A DNA stretch of 64,000 nt from Dactylorhiza incarnata (GCA_033032865.1 JAWHQI010000019.1:15542001-15606000); one strand, 5' to 3'; positions 34,064 to 47,775 are shown, counted from the first letter of the stretch. Notes: generated by a model from the letters alone, not told the origin. A program made the numbers and translations.

Positions 34064-35978
34064 TGATGATTAAAATTTGGATTTGGGTTTAAAAAGCTTT
34101 TGTGTAATTAATCCAAAGTAATCTTCGATAAAGGCAAGTATACCTTATCGTGTATAGTACAGGACATTTTGGTTTAGAAAATATCGAGGTCGTATATTTC
34201 CACGGATCCTGTTGATTATTCATACTTATAAGGAATGGTCTAATATTTTATCAGGATAAGTTTTTGATTTGTTTTATAATATTTAGAGAGCGATAATATA
34301 CGTATAACTAGAGTTTTAAATGATGATGAAGATAGCACCCGATGTCGAATTACCCTGAGAGAAAAATAGCTTTTTTAGAAGTAAAAGATTTGATTTTTCA
34401 AAACATTAGAACGGCTTGGCCGTGGAGGTTCCATAAGTATTAATGCACCTCTATCGAGGGTACGCCCACCAGAGATTAAGAATATTCGACCGAACTTTCG
34501 GTCTTTAATCGAATCTCTTTAATAGCTGCTTTATGTTGTGAACCCCTCTATTGAATTTATATTCCAATTCGGGAGACTTACCTCATCCTCTCTCGAGGGT
34601 AGAGCGCACTTCTCTTTTGCTGTGAGCAATCAATCCATACGCACGAGCCTCTCGGCTAACTAGTGTATGGAAATGGAAATGAGAACCATACGTCAGTTAT
34701 ATGGTTCCACTCAACATTTTTCTCGGGTAAACCTTAAGCTCGTTAATTGATTTTAGAAAGAGATATTTTATTTTTAGAAAACCATTTATTTAACCCAATG
34801 CTCTTCAACATCGTGCGCTAAAGGAAATTAGTCACTCATCGGAATGGGGACAACATTAGTGATAAGAAAATACATGTTAATATTTTAAGCGGATATAAGC
34901 GTGTCTAACAAAGAAAATTAAATAACTTATAAAATGCAGAAATAGTATCCGTCCCAACCATCTTAATCAAGCGCTAAGAAGTTCTTAGCCTCTCATTCAG
35001 GATGTGGGTGGTAATAAGACTGGAAATATGACATAGAAATTAATAACAGTTACAGAATAACTTTAACACTTGAATTTTATAACTTTAAAGAGTGTTACAC
35101 ACTCAGAACCCAAAATAGGGTTTGGAAATATCACTCAAAAACTACTTTAGAACTATGTGGAAATAAGAAAACAAACTATTTTATTTCAAAAATAAACATT
35201 ACAACTAGACTAGGAAGGCGAAAATTACAAAAGAAATAAAAACCTAATGCATAAAATAACTCACATACACTCAAAACTACTCCAGAAAAACACTAAACAC
35301 TCACAAATTCTGGATCTAAGAACTAAAACACTCAAAAATTACTATCCTCTAAACTTAAGCCGGCCCCCCTATTTATAGAGAAAATTCTAAAATTACATGC
35401 TCTCGGTCACGGGCGTGACCGAGGGGCGTGATTCTGGGCCGCGTTGGGAAGATAGGCTCAGCCGCCTTCTAGAAGCATTTGTCGTGATATATGTCTACAT
35501 ACGAGTGTGTCTCTGGGTGTGTTGGGGGTGTCACGGGCATGACTAAAAGTGTTATGTGCATGATTGAGAGTGTCACGGGCATGACCATGGGTGGCAGATG
35601 TCAAGGGCGTGGCATTAAGGCGTGCTCTGTTGGCAGACTAGGGGAACAAAGGCGTGACTAATTACACGGGCTTTGGTCACGGGAGTGTATGAGGTGTCAC
35701 GAGCGTGACTTGGTCAATTCATCGAGATTTGTTTCGAAATTGGATGAGAGCTGGAAAGTGGCATTTTTATGATTACACGCCATTAGTCACGAGCGTGACT
35801 GAGGGGCGTGGCCTAACAAAAAAAATGCCAAAATTCTTAAAAATAGAAATAAAGCTATGTTAGTAAGGAAAATAATAAAACAATCATATTACTCATTAAT
35901 TTACATAAAATACTTACAATATTACTTAAAATTATACTAGAAACTATATTAAAAATACGTATATTTTTCTACTTATCA
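34064..35978 (-). repeat. 3' LTR of the Athila element (about 1915 bp)
   Basis: In element direction it starts TGATAAGTAG after the phrase AGCAAAAGCTTAAG (shared with 39904-39917) and ends with ATCATCA at 34064. It is alignable with the LTRs at 36327-38106 and 39928-41672, including the phrase AGCCGAGAGGCTCGTGCGTA. GGTCACGGGCGTGACC words fill 35400-35820, just upstream of a TATA box. Confidence 0.8.
35368..35380 (-). promoter_or_regulatory. LTR TATA box
   Basis: The minus strand reads CTCTATAAATAGG. The nearest GGTCACG-type palindrome is about 25 bp upstream in element direction. Confidence 0.65.
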
Positions 35979-36326
35979 AATACATTTGTACTTAAGCTTT
36001 TGCTATTTCAGTGCAAAAGTAAGATAGATCCATATGGGATTAACTTAAGTTCTAATTTTTTTTAGCTATCATTTTATTTAATCATAAGAGACTGAAAAAT
36101 AAAAATCCGGAGTATAAAGAGTTAAGTCCTAAATCATGCAAATGATTTAAGTAGAGAGAAATGTCTTAGCCAAAAGACTTATTGATTAACCAAATAGCAA
36201 GCAAAATTGCAATCATTTGTAACGAGATTAGATTGAAATTATATGAACCTTTGTTTGTAAAGAAATGCGAAGGAAATAATAAAGTTACTAATTATTCTCT
36301 CAAATAATTTTTTGAATTAAAACTAG

Positions 36327-38106
36327 TGATGAGTAGGATTTATGCGTATTTTAATTATACTATTTAGGTTAATTTTAATATAAATTTTTAAATATTATTT
36401 ATATTCTAGTTAAAAATCATTTCATTTACAATTTCTGTTATAAATATAGTTGTATTTCTGTTTTGCAGATTTTTTGGAGTTTTGCTCAAAATTGGCAGTA
36501 CACGCCCTAGGTCACGCCCGTGACCAAGGGCGTGTAATCCTAAGATCAGTCCAGAGTTGTTGCCGCGCGTTTGAGCTAGTCCATAGTAAGTCACGCCCTC
36601 GGTCACGACCGTGACCCAAAGGTCATGCCCGTGACCAAGGGCGTGTAAACATAGAATCTTGCCAGCAGTGATGTCGTCGAGACGAGGAGCTTCCATCGAG
36701 AAGTTGACCCAAGTCATGCCCGTGACCCATAGGTCACGATCGTGGCATTTGCGCATGATCCCTCCTCCCTGCCACGCCGAATTCAATCGCATACTGCATT
36801 GATTGAATCCATCCTGAGTCACACCCATGACCTAAATGTCACGCCCGTGACATGTCCTCCTTTCGCCGCGCCGTCACGCAATCGCCCACGCCGCTGTCCC
36901 AGCTGCAGAACAAATTTTACATGCCCTTGGTCACGCCCATGACTGAGGGCGTGTAACCACGAAATTTCTCCTATAAATTCAGACGCTCATTTCCATCAAT
37001 TCCTTCTCCTGCCCCTGCCCATTTGGGCGCTTCTTGTTCAGTTTTCTGTATTTTTAGGTTTAGATTTCATATTTTGTATTTTCTTTATTAATGTCTTGTA
37101 TTTTTATTTCATAGTTTAGATTTCATTTTATGTCATTTTATTTCTTGTACCCCACTTTTATGGCAATGAATATCTTAGCTTTTGATTAGTGCAATGCCAT
37201 CTCCATTTCTAGTTTTAGTTTTATTTTCATGTTTTTTCAATTCTCGCCCCTTTCCTTTTTATAGCTTAGCTTCATTTCATGCAATCTTATTTCTCGCAAT
37301 AGCTTAGATTTTAATTCATGTAATTTTCTTTCTTGCAAAAGTTTTCATTTTTGCATTTTTATTTCATGTAAATTATTTAGTTCTTGCTTATCACTTGCTT
37401 TGATTCGAAATTATCTCTTCACCTTATTGTCGTATCTTCTCTCCTTTAATTTATTCTCAAAAATTAAGGATATCGAGTTCATATGCCGGTTATGAATTTC
37501 GGTATTTATTTTCGTACACTAGTTAGCCGAGAGGCTCGTGCGTACGAATCGATCACTCAAGAATAAAAAGAGTTGCACGCGCCCCACGAGAGAGGATGAG
37601 GTAAATATTCTGGATATGAGTCAAATCCTATAGTGGGATTCACCTCGTTAAAGCGAGTATTAGGCGTTTCGATTATAGGACGAGTGTCCGGCCGATCAAC
37701 TTAAACTCAGGTGGGCATATTCCTCGAGAAAGGTGCATTCAAAAGCAAGGAACCTCCACGGTCAAGGTTTAGAGTAGAATGATAATATTTATCCATTTAT
37801 TTCATTTCAAGGCGAATTCTAATCAAGTTTTGTTTTTGTTTTATTTTCTTTATTTTCTTTTTGTTCTCTATTATTTAGTTTTAATTATTAGCTCTTTTCC
37901 GCTCTTTCTCCGATAAAATAATAGTTTGAAATCTCGAAGTAGAAGTACTCAACATACCCGTGTTTTAATACGAGCTTGATATTTTTCTTAAGTATCCTAT
38001 ACTATAGACGATAAGGCACACTTGCCTTCGTCGGATATAGAATTGGAGAACATCAACAACATTACTCTTAAATTCATATAAATCCAAATCATCTATTTTT
38101 ATATCA
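36327..38106 (+). repeat. 5' LTR of the non-autonomous Athila-like element
   Basis: 1780 bp from TGATGAGTAGG to TTTTATATCA. GGTCACGCCCGTGACC words and half-words fill 36497-36960. TATA box CTATAAAT is at 36971-36978, about 20 bp after the last palindrome. R/U5 is T-rich with repeated TTTCATTT and TTTATTTC words. Confidence 0.9.
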
Positions 38107-38112
38107 AGTTTT

Positions 38113-38130
38113 TGGCGCCGTTGTCGGGGA
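38113..38130 (+). other. Primer binding site, tRNA-Asp type
   Basis: TGGCGCCGTTGTCGGGGA, six bases after the LTR, differs by one base from the complement of the plant tRNA-Asp 3' end, the usual Athila primer. Confidence 0.9.
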
Positions 38131-39927
38131 TATTACTTTTATCAAAAATTCAAAAAAAATTAATAAGTAACTTTTATGTTTTATTCCTTTTCATTTTGTG
38201 TTTTGTTTTATTTTAAAAATAATTTTGCAGGTGATCGTGGTAGTCATCCGTCTCCAAATCATGGACGTGCTTCTTTCTTCCCTCCTTATTCATTTTATTT
38301 CATAATCATGTGCTTGTATTTTATTTTTAGTCTTCATACTTAGCTTTCAACATTGGGGACAATGTTGAATTTTAAGTATAGGGGTGTATTTCCCTTTCTT
38401 TTAAATTATTATATCGTAGAAAATTTCCAAATTCTTTTTTAAAAATCCCAAAATTCCAAAAATATTTTGTTTGTACATAGTTATTTCTTTTTGTACACAT
38501 TGTATTTCCTATTTTGTTGTCTTTTACAAAAAGAAAAATTAGTTTTTTCAAAAAAATTAGAAAACTCAAAATCTTCAAAAAAAATAGAAAATAGAAAATT
38601 AATTTCTTGGAAAGGAACGTTTGGGCTTTCATCCCAGCACATCTCCTAGTACCGTTGAGAACCCTTCATGAGGTATACCTCGAGAAGTCCAAGAATTATG
38701 CAAAAACATCTTAGGCTTTTTTTTCATGTTTAGCTTTTTCATGTAATATCAAAAATCCAAAAAAAGATAATATTAAAATTCCAAAAAAAAAAGAAAATAT
38801 CAAAATAAAAAAAAAAGATAATATCAAAAAAATTGAAGAAAATTTAGAAAAAAATCCAAAAATATAATAAACCCTTGCTTTATTTTTGTTATTTCCAAAA
38901 ATCATTTAATTGTATGAGTTTATTTATAAGCATTTGTATTTGTCTTTTTAATTTTGCTAATTTTTATTTTATCATGGTTTGTTAAATTCAATTTTGTATG
39001 TGATTTAGTTTTAAGAAATAATTTATGATTTTAATTTGGTTAGAGTATTTTCTTTAGCACCTTTTTCTCTTTTAGTTTAAATAATTTCAATCTTGTAGTA
39101 ATTATGCTTAACACATTTAGATTTAAATTATTTCTACCTCATACTCTTAGAATCTTAGGAAAGTTTAATTTACTAGAATTTGCTCTCAAAATAATTTAAT
39201 TTATATGCTAGAAATTTTTCTTTACCCTACCCCTTTTGTGGTATATAAAAAAAGTGTTTTAAGAGATCATATATCATGGGAATAAGAAGATAAAATTCAT
39301 TATTCCCTAAACATATTCACCCAAAATCAGGTAAAAGATTATGTGGCATGGAGTAAGAGAATAAAATTCATTACTAATAAACATATACATTTTGCGATTT
39401 TATTAGAAGAGAATTTTAAAAGATTATATGGCATGGAGAATGAGAGGATAAAATTCATCATTTTCCTAAACATATACAAAAAATTTTTAAGTAGGTGAGA
39501 GGATAAAATTCATCACCTCCTTTCTAAGATCTCTTCTTGTGCCAAATTTTGTGAACCCCCATAACCAATATCTTTGATCTAGATTTAATTTAAATTATAA
39601 TGAGAGCAATATTTAGTAGGTTACTTTTTCCTTTAAGTTTCTTTCAAGTAATGTATTTTTTTATAATTTTAAATCAAAACTTGTTTGCAAGTTACTCCAA
39701 TTTTGTTTGCTAGTTAAGTAACTTAAGAAGACTTGGCTAAACACTTCTCTCTTTTCAAATTATTATTATAATTTAGGACTTATTATTTGAATCCCTAAAG
39801 TTTTATTTTTAGCTTACTTTTGATTTAAATTTTATTTTAGCCTTAATTAAAAAAACCTTATTAATGTCTTATAAATATTTCTCATACTTTTGCTCTGGAA
39901 TAGCAAAAGCTTAAGTATAGGGGTATT
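38131..39927 (+). other. Non-coding internal region of the Athila-like element
   Basis: It contains the phrase CATTGGGGACAATG (about 38350), typical of Athila 3' regions, then an A-rich low-complexity part (38400-38900). From 39240 to 39530 are three to four imperfect repeats of about 90 bp with the phrase GATAAAATTCAT. No domain in any frame. The purine tract AAGTATAGGGGTATT lies at 39913-39927. Confidence 0.75.
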
Positions 39928-41672
39928 TGATGAGTAGGGTTTATGCGTATTTTAATTATAGTATTTAGGTTAAATTTAATATATAATTCTAAATATTATT
40001 TATATTCTAGTTAAAAATTGTTTCTTTTACAACTTCTATTCTAAATATAGTTGTATTTCTATTTTGTAGATTTTCAGGAGTTTTGCTCAAAATTGGCAGT
40101 ACACGCCCTAGGTCATGCCCTTGACCAAGGGTTTGAGCTAGTACACAAACAAGTCACGCGTTTGAGCTAGTACACAACAAGTCACGCCCTCGGTCACGCC
40201 CGTGACCCAAAGGTCACAGCCGTTACCAAGGGCGTGTAAACATAGAATCTTGTCAGCAGTGATGCCGTCGAAACGAGGAGCTGCCGTCGAGAAGTTGAAC
40301 CAAGTCATGCTCATGACCCATAGGTCACGTCCGTGACATTTGCACACGATCCATTCTCCCTGCCGCGCCAAATTCAAGCCCATGCTGCATTGCTTGAAGC
40401 CATCATGAGTCACGCCTGTGAGCCAAATGTCACGCCCGTCACATGTTCTCCTTTCACCACGCCGTCACGCAATCGCCCACACCGATGTCCCAGTTGCAGA
40501 ACAAATACTATACGCCCTTGGTCACGCCCGTGACCGAGGGCGTGTAACCTTAAAATTTCTCCTATAAATTCAGAATCTCATTTCCAGCAATTCCTCCTCC
40601 TGCCCCCTGCCCATTTGGTCTCTTCTTGTCCAGTTTTCTGAACATTTTAGGTTTAGATTTCATATTTTGTATTTTGTTTATTAATGTCTTATATTTTTAT
40701 TTCATTGCTTAGATTTCATTTTATGTCATTTTATTTCTTGTAGCCAACTTTTATGGCAATGAATAGCTTAGCTTTTGATTAGTGCAATGTCATCTCCATT
40801 CCTAGTTTTAGTTTTATTTTCATGTATTTTCAATTCTTGCCCCTTTCCTTTTTATAGCTTAGTTTCATTTCATGCGATCTTATTTCTTACAATAGCTTAA
40901 ATTTTAATTCATGTAATTTCTTTTCTTGCAAAAGATTTCTTTTTTGCATTTTTATTTCATGTAATTATTTAGTTCTTGCTTATCACTAGATTTGATTCGA
41001 AATTATCTCTTCATCTTATTATCGTATCTTCTCTCCTTCGATTTATTCTGAAAAATTAAGGATATCGAGTTCATATGCCGGTTATGAATTTTGGTATTTG
41101 TTTTCATATTCTAGTTAGCCGAGAGGCTCGTTCGTACGAATCGATCACTCGAGAATAAAAAGAGTTGCACGCACCTTGGATAGGAGTCAAATCCAATAGT
41201 GGGATTCACCTCGTTAAAGAGAGTATTAGGCCTTTCAGTTATACGACGAGAGTCTGGCATATCAACTTAAACTCATGTGGGCGTATTCCACGAGAGAGGT
41301 GTGTTTATACGCAAGGAATCTCCATGGTCAAGGTTTAGAGTAGAATGATAATATTTATCCTTTTATTTCATTTCAAGGCGAGTTCTAATCAAGTTTTGTT
41401 TTTTGTTTTATTTTCTTTAATTTCTTTTTGTTCTCTTTTATTTAGTTTTAATTATTAGCTATTTTCCACTATTTCTCCGATAAAATAATAGTTTGCAATC
41501 TCGAAGTAGAAGTAATAGACATACCTGTGTTTTAATACGACCTTGATATTTTTCTTAAGTATCCAATACTATAGATGATAATGTATGCTTGCCTTCATCG
41601 GATATAGAATTGGAGAACATCAACAACATTCCTCTTAAATTCATAAATCCGTAAACAACTATTTTTATATCA
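39928..41672 (+). repeat. 3' LTR of the non-autonomous Athila-like element
   Basis: 1745 bp; same termini as its partner. The palindrome array is 40100-40550 and the TATA box CTATAAAT is at 40562-40569. Compared with the 5' LTR it has a short deletion near 41160, in the R/U5 part. Confidence 0.9.
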
Positions 41673-41677
41673 ACTAG

Positions 41678-42780
41678 ATACAATAAATAGGCTAAGGAAA
41701 AGGGGGTAAAAAGCATTGGCAAAAAGATGAGTACTTGAATTAGGGGTGATGGATTTTATCCTTCAACACCTGCTTTTTAGTTTTTTTTTGGTGCCCACCG
41801 TGGTTTACGTGGGAAAACTTTTTCTTTTGTTTTTATTAACTCAATGCTTATGTTTACGGAATGAAATCTTATTCCCATTGACATAAGATCTTTTAAATTT
41901 TTATTGGGTGCCTATGTTTACAGAATGAAGTCTTATTCCCATTGACAAAAGATCTTTTCTTCTTCTATTTTTCATGCCATGCTAAATGGGTGCATACAAG
42001 GGGTTTTCAAGAGAAAGTCTAGAATAATAAAAAAAGGGTTGAGAGTGACCTTAGTATTTGAATATTCCTAGATTCCTAAAGACATAAAGTAGAGATAATT
42101 GAGGTCTAAGGTTGTTTTGCTAAAATAATACACATGCCTTTATTTTAGATTAATTAGAAGTAGTGCTTGAAAGCAAAGCCTCTATTTAAATTAGAAACAC
42201 AAGATATTCTTTAAAACTTAACCCCGAACGTTAAAATCTATCAATCTTAGATAAACGAACGAATAGTAAAACTAGCGATTATGAAAAGCCACAAATAGAT
42301 ATTCTCGAAACTAAATGCTTTAAAAAAGTAAAAGTAAAGTAGAGTTATTTTTTGTTGAAATAAACAAGCTTATATTTACATGAAGTAAAATAACATTTAT
42401 TATTTGTTTATTTTGAAATAACAAGCTTATATTTGCAAGAAGTAAAAAAACGTTGAAATGTTTTTGGGGTTTTGTTTATGAAAAAGTTAAATGAAAATAG
42501 GGAAAACGGGGACATAAAACCCATCATTGTCCCCAATGTTGTAATGTAAGTATGAAGAAGAGAAAATGAAAGAGCAGTATGTACAAAAATAAAGAGGGAG
42601 CAAGAAGGCTTCCCTGAATTAAAGTTGGCGAGGCGAGAAGAAACCCTGCAAAAACATGTAAAAAATAACAAAGCATAATAAAATATTAGATAGATATGGG
42701 GTGCCTCCTACGAGCACTTAGTTACCATCACGTATCTTGATTAGTCTGGCATGGTGAGATTATAAGTTGGGGAGGGTTAA
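41678..42780 (-). other. Non-coding tail of the Athila element
   Basis: On the minus strand it contains CATTGGGGACAATG (about 42525) and two copies of a phrase with GGGAATAAGA(C/T)TTCATTC (about 41930 and 41865), related to the 90-bp repeats in the non-autonomous copy. The frame 42408-42671 has no recognised domain. Confidence 0.65.
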
Positions 42781-42824
42781 GGATTCAATATTTTTGTCCA
42801 CTGGAACACTCACAAAATAAAGTT

Positions 42825-45800
42825 TTAAACGGTGCCCATTGACTTTAAATAAGCCTTTTTTGGATGGGAGATAAGAACATTCCCATATGGCCAAATATCT
42901 TTAAAATGAAAGGGGCTGGACCAGCGAGATTTTAACTTACCGGGAAAAAGCTCGAGGGATGAGTTATAAAGAAGGACAAGATCGCCAGGCGCAAAAGTTT
43001 TTGGAAATTTTATTTTTCTATCGTGGTAGAACTTAGAGCGCTCCTTATCAAATTTTTTACTCTCATAAGTGTTCACACGCCATTCATCGAGTTCATTTAA
43101 GTAAAATTTTCTACTCTCGGATGCTAAGTTTGAATCGAGGTTTAAAAATTTTTGAGCCCAAAAGGCGCGGTGCTCTAACTCTACCAGTAAATGACACGCA
43201 TTGCCGTAGACTAATAGATATGGTGTACAACCTATAGCGGTCTTGTATGATGTATGATATGCCCACAGTGCATCCTCGAGTTTTATGGACCAATCTTTCA
43301 TATTAAATGAAATGCTTTTTTCCAAAATGCATATAATCTCGTGACTTACAACCTCTACTTGGCCGCTTGCTTGGGGGTTATAGGCGGTGGCGAGCTTGTG
43401 CGTAATGCCGTGTTTAGATAATTTTTTTGTAAATTGGGCATTGCAGAAGTGAGTACCCCTATCACTAATTATTGCGTGTGGCGGGCCGAAGTGAGAAAAT
43501 ATTTTTTTTAGAAAATGAACGACGACTCTCGCATCGTTGTTGGGGAGAGCTTGCGCTTCCGCCCACCTAGATACGTAGGCGACCACCACTAAAATTTAAT
43601 GATTATTAAAAGGAGAAGGTAGGGGGCCTACAAAATCTATGCCCCAAAAATCAAAGATTTCACACTTGAGAAAAAGGTTTTGGGGCATCTCGTCAGGATG
43701 AGTGATGTTACCTGACCGCTTGCAGCTATCACATTTACTAACAAAATTGTGAGCATCTTTAAAGACAGTGGGCCAATAAAAGCCCGCCCCTAACGCTTTC
43801 TGTGCGGTCCGGTTGGCTTGAAAATGCCCACCGATTGGCCCCTCATGGCAGTGTTATAAAATTTGTGCACCCTCCTCACTTGAAACAGATCTCCGCAATA
43901 CTTGGTCCGCGCAGACGCGAAAGAGAAAGGGGTCCTCCCAAAAGTTGTTTTTTAAAACAGAAAAGAATTTCTTCTTTTGCTGGGTCGAAAAATCTTTTGG
44001 AAGGACCCGCGCAACTTGATATTTGGCGTAGTCTGCGAAACAAGAGGTGGAAGAAATTTTTTTGTGATTTACAGTTAAGAGGCACTCCTCAGGAAATTGA
44101 TCGTCTATTTCAGTTTCGACGAGCGATTCTGTGATGGGGTGTTCTAAATGCAACTTTGATCTTCTGATAGTTGCTAAATTATCAGCCCCTTTCTTATCCC
44201 AGATCTCTAAGTCAAAGTCTTGCAAAAGGAGGATCCATCGAAGCAGGATTTGCTTGGTATCTACTTTGGCCAAAAGATATTTGAGGGCAGAGTGGTTAGT
44301 AAAAACGATTACTTTTAAAAGTGTTACGTAAGGCCTGAATTTATCGAAGTCAAAGACGACGGAAAGAAGTTCATTTTCCATCATTGTGTAGTTAGCTTGT
44401 GCGGCTATGAGCATGCGAGAAGCATAATAGATTGGATGAAAATATTTAATAACGCATTGGTCTAGTACGGCTCCTACCTCAATATCGCTTGCGTCGAACA
44501 TTATTTCAAACAGAAGGGACCAATCTGGCGCCACCAGAGTGGGAGAATTGATAAGTTGTATTTTTATAAAATTGAACGCCTCTACGCATTCACTATAAAA
44601 AATGAACAGAGAATCCTTCTCCAAGAGGTGGGTTAGTGGTTTCGTTATTTTGGAAAAATCTTGTATAAATCGCCGGTAGAAACCCGTGTGGCCTAGAAAA
44701 TTTCGAATAGACTTTATGTTTGAGGGTGCGGGAAATTGTTCAATTATTACGACTTTGGCCTTATCGACCTCAATCCCCTTGGAAGAAATCTTATGGCCGA
44801 GGAATAAACCCTCTTAGACCATGAAGATGCATTTCTCCCAGTTTAAAACTAAATTCATCTCTTCACACTGCTGGAGGACTCTATCTAAATTTTGTAAGCA
44901 GTTTTTAAAAGAGTTTCCGAAGATGGAGAAGTCATCCGTGAAGACTTCCATGATATCTTCTACGAGCTTGCCAAATATCGCCAACATACATATTTGGAAT
45001 GTAGCTGGTGCATTATAGAGGCCAAACGACATCCTTCGATATGCGAAGGTGCCGAAAGGGCAAGTAAAAGTTGTTTTCTCCTGGTCTTCGGGAGAAATAG
45101 GGATTCGGAAAACCACGAGAGACCATCGAGAAAATAATAAAAAGGATGACCTGAGAGACGCTCCAGGATTTGATCAATGAATGATAGCGGGAAGTGGTCT
45201 TTTCTGGTGGCATCATTTAATTTTCGGTAGTCCATGCACACCCTCCAACTCGTAACAGTACGAGTTGGGATTAATTCATTATTCTAGTTTGCCACAACCG
45301 TTATACTGCGCTTTTTTGGGACGACTTGTACGGGGCTTACCCACGTACTGTCGAATATAGGATAGATAATTCCGGAGAAGAGGAGTTTTATAAACTCAGC
45401 CTTAATGACATCCCGCATGTTCAGGTTAAGTCGTCGTTGAGGCTGAATGGTTTTGCGAGGGTTATCTTTTAAAAAAATTTTGTGGGTACAGAACGAGGGG
45501 TTTATTCCCCTAATATCTGAAAACTGCCATGCAATTGCACGACGATTTTTGTTTAAAACTTCAACTAATTCAGAAGTCTCCGAATCACTTAGGGAAGAAG
45601 AGATAATAATAGGGAGTTTTAAATTATTTTCGAGAAAAACATATTTCAGATTATCGGGGCGTTGTTTTAGTTCGAGGAGAGGTGGCTCTTCATATGATGG
45701 CTTAATGTTTAAAGCTTCTGAATCTAAGGGTTCGAATGGAGAATACGTCTGCATGTCGTCGAGACAAAATACATTCGCCAAATTCAAATTATCTAATGCT

Positions 45801-46549
45801 AAGGAAAGAAATTCAGAAAGCGAAGAACATTCCTCTTTAAATGCGTGTTCCATGTTAAGACTAGAATCATCGTTTGATAGGGAATTCTGCATCGAGGGAT
45901 TAATATGTAAAGTAACTTCATCGTCTCCGACCCGACGGAGGAGGCGATCGATACTTACATCAATTAATGCGCGAGAGGTTGCGACAAAAGGGAGACCGAG
46001 TATAATAGGTACCTCAGTGTCCTCTTCTATGTCCAGGATGACGAAGTCTACCAGGAAGATAAACTTGTCAACCTTGACAAGAACATCCTTTACCACCCCA
46101 ATCGGGTACTTTACCGAGCGATATGCGAGTTGGATGCTCATCTTTGTCGGGATCAGGATGCCCAACTCGAGTTTTTTGAAAAGGGAAAATGGCATCAAAT
46201 TGATGTTGGCGCCCAAGTCCGCTAGAGCGTACTTTATTAACAAATTGCAGAAGAGACATGGGATGGAGAACCATCCCGGGTCATTAAATTTTGGCGGCAA
46301 TTTATTAAGGAGAACTGCTGAGCATTCAGCATTAAGGGAAACACGCGAAACATCCTCGAGTTTCTTCATATTAGAAAGTGACTCTTTAAGGTATTTTGTG
46401 TATTTCGACATTTGGGAGAGTGCCTCGCAAAAAGGAACATTTATTTGAATTTGTTTTAAAATTTGTAAGAATTTTTTATATTGCTCGTCCTTCAGCTCGT
46501 TATTTATTTTTGAAGGATAAGGAAGAGGCGGGCAACAAACATTCGGCAC
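42825..46549 (-). pseudogene. pol: Athila pol: protease, RT, RNase H, integrase
   Basis: Minus strand order: protease core ALADLGANINLMPFSLF (about 46200; DLG in place of DTG or DSG), RT with CMDYRKLNDATRKDHF (about 45220), catalytic FTDDFSIFG (about 44920), RNase H with FDASDIEVGAVL (about 44490) and NHSALKYLL (about 44290), integrase finger ending CDSCKRSG (about 43720), core [10 protein letters not shown] (about 43460) and [10 protein letters not shown] (about 43370). Breaks: stop at about 45285, frameshift near 45120, stop at about 44815, stop near 43850, stop near 43595. Domains are in normal order and nearly complete, so decay is moderate. Confidence 0.9.
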
Positions 46550-47775
46550 AGTCAGAATACTCGATGAATTATCTATAGAAGCAGAGGCTATAGGGGTCGG
46601 TGTCGAAATAGGTACCTTGGGCTCAACCCATTTTGTGGAGGTTACCTCCTTTCCACTGCGAAGATTTATGGCGTTGGCATTTTCTCAGGGGTTCGGCTCT
46701 GTGTTCCCTGATAGAGCTCCATATGACAGCTCGGAGACCATCTTTGCAAGTTGTCCAACTTGATTTTCCATGTTTTTAATTGATCCTGTAATATTCCGAA
46801 TATTTGACTCGGTGGACGCGACGTATTTAGCAAATATATCTTCGAGCAGAGAAGGTTTTGGAGGAGGAGGCTGGAATCCGTGCGGAAATCCTTGTGGAAA
46901 TCCATGCAGATTCACATTTGGGGGCCTCTGAGCGTTGTTTGGATTGCTCTAGGAGAAGTTTGGGTGGTTACTCCAACCCAGATTGTAAAAATTACTATAT
47001 GGGTTTTTGTTAGGGTTGAAGGGGGTGATGAAATTATTATTTAGAGCCCAAGCAGGTGTGGAGGAGGAAGCAGTCATCTCTGCCACTTGCTTACTTAACC
47101 ACTCGACTAGAGAGGATAAGTGAGAAGTGGCATCCACTTCATATATCCCAGTTGGTTTATTAGGGCGCAATCTAGGCACATTCAATTGATAGGCATTCAT
47201 GGCCATTTCTTCGAACAGAGCTTGAGCGGCCTCCAAGGATTTGTTGTTTAACATTCCCCCGGCGGTTGCGTCGATCATCTGTCGCGTTGAGAAATTTTAA
47301 CCATTATAGAACGTCTGGACCTGCAGCCAAAACAACAGTGCATGATGAGGACATATACGCAAGAACTCTTTAAAACGCTCACAATTCTCATAGAGAGACT
47401 CATAATCAAATTGAATGAAAGAGGCGTTATCTGTGCGTAATTTAGCAGTTTTAGACGGGGGAAAAATATTTTGTTAGAAATTTCTCTGTCAATTGGGCCC
47501 ACATTGTTATGGATCCTTTGGGAAGAGAACTTAACCACGCCTTTGCCTTTGTCCGCAGAGAAAATGGAAATAAGCATAAACGAATAGTGTCTTCAGTAAC
47601 GCCATTAATTTTAAAAGTGTCGCAAATTTCCAAAAAGCTTCAAAGGTGTAAATTCGGATCCTCATCCGGCAAACCGTCAAATTGGACTGACTGTTGTACC
47701 ATTTGAATGATGCTAGATTTTATTTCAAAATTATTACTTGCCATTGTTGGGCGTAGCACCAAGGACTCATTGGGG
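46550..47775 (-). pseudogene. gag: Athila gag
   Basis: The frame near 47744 opens MASNNFEIKSSIIQMVQQS. The Gag core follows with TIRLCLFPFSLRTKAKAWL (about 47550) and a block containing QTFYNG (about 47310). Then come a Pro/Phe-rich linker (GFPQGFPHGF, about 46890), a coiled-coil-like SNIRNITGSIKNMENQVGQL (about 46780), and NLRSGKE (about 46660), typical of Athila gag before protease. Frameshifts or stops lie near 47640, 47450, 47300, 46950 and 46685. The N-terminus may have extended past 47775, where the next LTR cuts in. Confidence 0.85.

Larger units (their letters stand above)
36327..41672 (+). mobile_element. Complete non-autonomous Athila-like element, TSD ACTAG
   Basis: It has LTRs at 36327-38106 and 39928-41672, a tRNA-Asp-type primer site at 38113 and a purine tract before the 3' LTR. 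ACTAG flanks it at 36322-36326 and 41673-41677. The 1.8-kb internal region encodes nothing. It inserted into the tail of an Athila element in opposite orientation to which its LTRs are related. Confidence 0.9.
34064..47775 (-). mobile_element. Athila-type Ty3/gypsy element, minus strand, carrying an insertion
   Basis: Parts on the minus strand: gag (about 47744-46600), protease and RT-RNase H-integrase (46549-42825), a non-coding tail (42780-41678 and 36326-35979), and the 3' LTR (35978-34064). The relative at 36327-41672 sits in the non-coding tail with a perfect ACTAG duplication. The 5' LTR and primer site are missing; homology ends near 47775, where a Tekay-type LTR begins. Confidence 0.82.

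Noticed and set aside
45447..46448. 333-codon open frame on the plus strand
   Set aside because: It is antisense to the Athila protease/RT region, whose minus frame has recognisable motifs. It shows no domain of its own.
42825..46549. Integrated pararetrovirus as the source of the RT sequences
   Set aside because: Integrase is present and domain order is Ty3/gypsy; no movement or coat protein is seen anywhere in the window.
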